From NCBI GenBank assembly GCA_008921705.1, contig VFFE01009189.1:1752429-1816428 (forward strand): a stretch of DNA of 64,000 nt. The letters are read 5' to 3'. The stretch comes from Burhinus oedicnemus. Taxonomy: Eukaryota > Chordata > Aves > Charadriiformes > Burhinidae. Shown here piece after piece: positions 61,671 through 64,000 of this stretch. The notes under the pieces are model-generated. The model worked only from the letters and a program-made list of their open reading frames with translations, was not told the DNA's origin and made no database searches. How positions within the stretch are numbered: the first letter of the stretch is position 1; each line of letters opens with the position of its first letter. Position numbers and translations under genes: made by a program.

Positions 61671-64000
61671 TTCTTCTAGTGCTGGTGCATGGGAAGTACC
61701 TATAACATAAATTCATTATTCCAACTAGAATTCAGGTTTGTTTTCTGCCACAGAGTCAGACACAGCTGCTATGTGGATGGGAGAGGGAAAGAAAAGCCGT
61801 ACAGAAGAGCAACCTCTACCTTGCAGTATGACTGATGTGCATATATTTAAATTGCTATAAAAAAAGGAGTAAGATGGGAGGTTAGAGTCCTGCTTTCAGT
61901 TCATTTTCACTTTGGAGGGGACAAACCTGGCAGCTTCTTTATATCAAGTTTTACTGTTATCTCAACTGACGTCACAGTACCATGTCCAGGGAGCTATATG
62001 GCCTCCCTCTAGCTTGACATTTAAAATATTAACTCACAGATAACACCTTGCAGAATGAAACAAGCTCCCTTCAGACTCCTACACTTAGAGTAAGCAGACT
62101 ACCAGTGCCCTCCAGACTTGCAAGCAGTTCAGCTAACAAAAGCTTCAAAAGACATCTTATAAAACATGGTTTATTGGTCTTTTGTCTCATTTCCCTATGA
62201 AAAGGGCTACCAGTTTTCCTGTCATTTTCTGAAAGAGATGATTGTGACATAATCAGGAAAGGCTGGATCTGAAATGTTTTGGGAAAAAGAACTTAGCTGA
62301 GTTAAAGCTGAACCAGTCACCAAGATAACTAAGGGTGTGTTAACTAAGGATGTGTTAGCTAAGGATGCACTAACATCCTTGGATATAAGGACATAGTGAG
62401 GGGTAAAACTTGTCTGAGGTAGGTGCGTGTAAGTGTTAAGTTCATCACACTGAAGACCACTGTCAGACTGAGACCACAATAAAGTTTCTGCCTTCTCTTT
62501 TCTTAACTGCCAGCTCTGCTTGCAGCTGCCAAATCTAAAACCAGCTCTGCTCACTATTGATAAAAGCTGCCCTGATTCCAGTGGGAATACTGAAATGAAG
62601 GTTGATTGTACGAACAAAGGTTCAGAAAAACAGATTTTCCCTTTAAAACAGACAGTATATCTCTGTTCTCAGAAAAGTATTCTGTACATTTATGATGTCT
62701 GACAAATTAGACAATTTTGCTACCTGAATTATCCTTCCCTCTTTGTTTCTTATAATTTTGAATGTTTGTTTCATTTGGATCTGCAGCTTACTTTCAACCT
62801 GGAGACACTGCATCTAAACCGGCTAAAGAGGAGCTAGACTCGTCTAGCTTGATGGCCAGTGTAATATCATCCCCTCAGCCCCCATTCCTCCTGCTAGAGA
62901 AAGACACAGGGCTGCAGCCATTCTTCTCAGTAGCTACATGCAGCTAAGCGAAAAAATGAACTCAGGGAGTCATAATTTTCTAGGGACTTAGCAATCCAGT
63001 TATGTCTGATCAGGTTTACTGAGCTCTTTGGAAAATAAATACATAAATCTGATCATGTACTCATGTAATACCTAGGAAAATGTTCCAGTGTTTCAGTGTA
63101 AGTCCAATAGCATATTTGACAATGTTATTTCTGCAGATGTGTAATACAATGTGCTTTTTCAGGCAATTGAGCAATAATATCCATTACAGTGTTCTTCAGG
63201 GTTTTACACGGTTGCACTTACTCTTTTTGTTTTTGTTGTTGTGTATTTAAGTGTCCTTAACTGTAATAGACATGTTGCATCATATTATCAACATTTCACA
63301 TTATTATTTAATAAACAGCCAAAAAAGAAATGTCAGCAGGATGATTATACTTTTACATTTTACTGTACCAGTGAGAAACAATTACACTACAATCCAATAA
63401 AAAAGAACTGCTACAATAGGGAGTTGAAAATACAAGGTGGTAACCTAGAAAAAACTGTACTGCTTTTCTGCAGATACTGCAGACATTGTTTTTGAGAACA
63501 CAGTGGAAATTTCTAGTTTTCTAACGAAAAAAAAATTAGATGCATCACAGATCTGAGAAGGGAAGCTAAATCTGTAAGCAAAGTTCACCTTTAGGGAACA
63601 GCTGTTGGCATTCAAACTGATACTCTTCTGCCTTTGGAAGAAGGAAAGTGAGTCCTGTGGGTAGACGGGGAAAAAACAGACCAAGGAACAGACCAGTAAG
63701 GAACAGGTTAAAAAGGAATGCAGAAAAAGAAGTGACTGAACGCTCTACAATTGTAAGGTAGAAAGGGTGAAAATAAGAAATGGGGAAAATGGGGAAGTAA
63801 GGACATAATTTATTCACCTGTGGAAGGAGAGCCCCAGGGAAAGAGCAGAGGCAAAGCAGGACATTTCCACAAATGTTCATTTGCCACCTTTAAGAAGTCA
63901 GAAGACAGTGGACCGTTCAGATAAATACAAGTGCAAAGAATCAACAAAATTTGGCAAGTATGAAAAAAAAAATTTTTTTTTGTTGACTCTTCAGTTTTGC
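61671..64000. other. Unique non-coding DNA with an LTR-like candidate
   Basis: No gene is recognised. At about 62320-62500 there are three imperfect 15-bp direct repeats (TAACTAAGGATGTGT type, 62326-62370), then a TATA-like GGATATAAGG (about 62380) and AATAAAGTTTCTGCC (about 62478). This order resembles U3 repeats, promoter and poly(A) signal of a solo LTR, but I could not define its ends. The window ends near a poly(A)-poly(T) palindrome (63963-63981). Confidence 0.4.

Noticed and set aside
62326..62370. Three short direct repeats as a CRISPR-like array
   Set aside because: Units are 15 bp, imperfect and contiguous without spacers, in a eukaryotic context.

Overview
The window is most likely a bird nuclear-genome segment. 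It carries many CR1 LINE copies in both orientations, several ending in the short 3' octamer-type tail (variants of ATTCTGTG/ATTCTATG) typical of sauropsid CR1. It also carries two solo LTRs of types I recognise from avian genomes. It is AT-rich, with frequent stop codons in all frames. I find no bacterial, organellar, tRNA, rRNA or CRISPR features. I also find no host protein-coding gene or convincing exon, so this reads as a gene desert or a very large intron. I could not assign the species.

Layout. 1-17.2 kb is mostly unique non-coding DNA with one solo LTR (about 2755-3348) and a short CR1 tail (about 11774-11920). 17.25-18.6 kb holds a decayed CR1 ORF1 (SGNH-esterase type) without any ORF2. 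24.6-28.0 kb holds an internally deleted CR1, a second solo LTR (about 26513-27297) and a back-to-back pair of CR1 fragments. 28-38.5 kb is AT-rich unique DNA with short CR1 tails, a compound AAACC/CAA repeat, a (GAATA)15 array and a purine-rich block.

From 38.6 to 61.7 kb the window is dense in CR1. There is a minus-strand copy (40171-42429), then a nearly full-length plus-strand CR1 (about 43.9-48.12 kb). The latter has a CpG-rich 5' region, a damaged ORF1, a nested second CR1 between its ORFs, and an ORF2 that is open on both sides of a 20-N assembly gap. A head-to-head-related inverted pair follows (54134-55409 plus, 55705-56516 minus), and then more minus-strand fragments (57526-58015, 58298-58522, 60211-61670). 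61.7-64 kb is unique DNA with one LTR-like candidate.

No new gene system is evident. The most interesting signals concern retrotransposon biology. The inverted CR1 pair shares a 188-bp tract without a single mismatch, including a shared frameshift, inside flanks that differ at roughly 10% of sites, which looks like gene conversion. The young-looking CR1 has an assembly gap that removes exactly its catalytic RT core. An ORF1-only CR1 remnant runs against the usual 5'-truncation rule. All family calls rest on recognition by eye; no alignment or database search was run.
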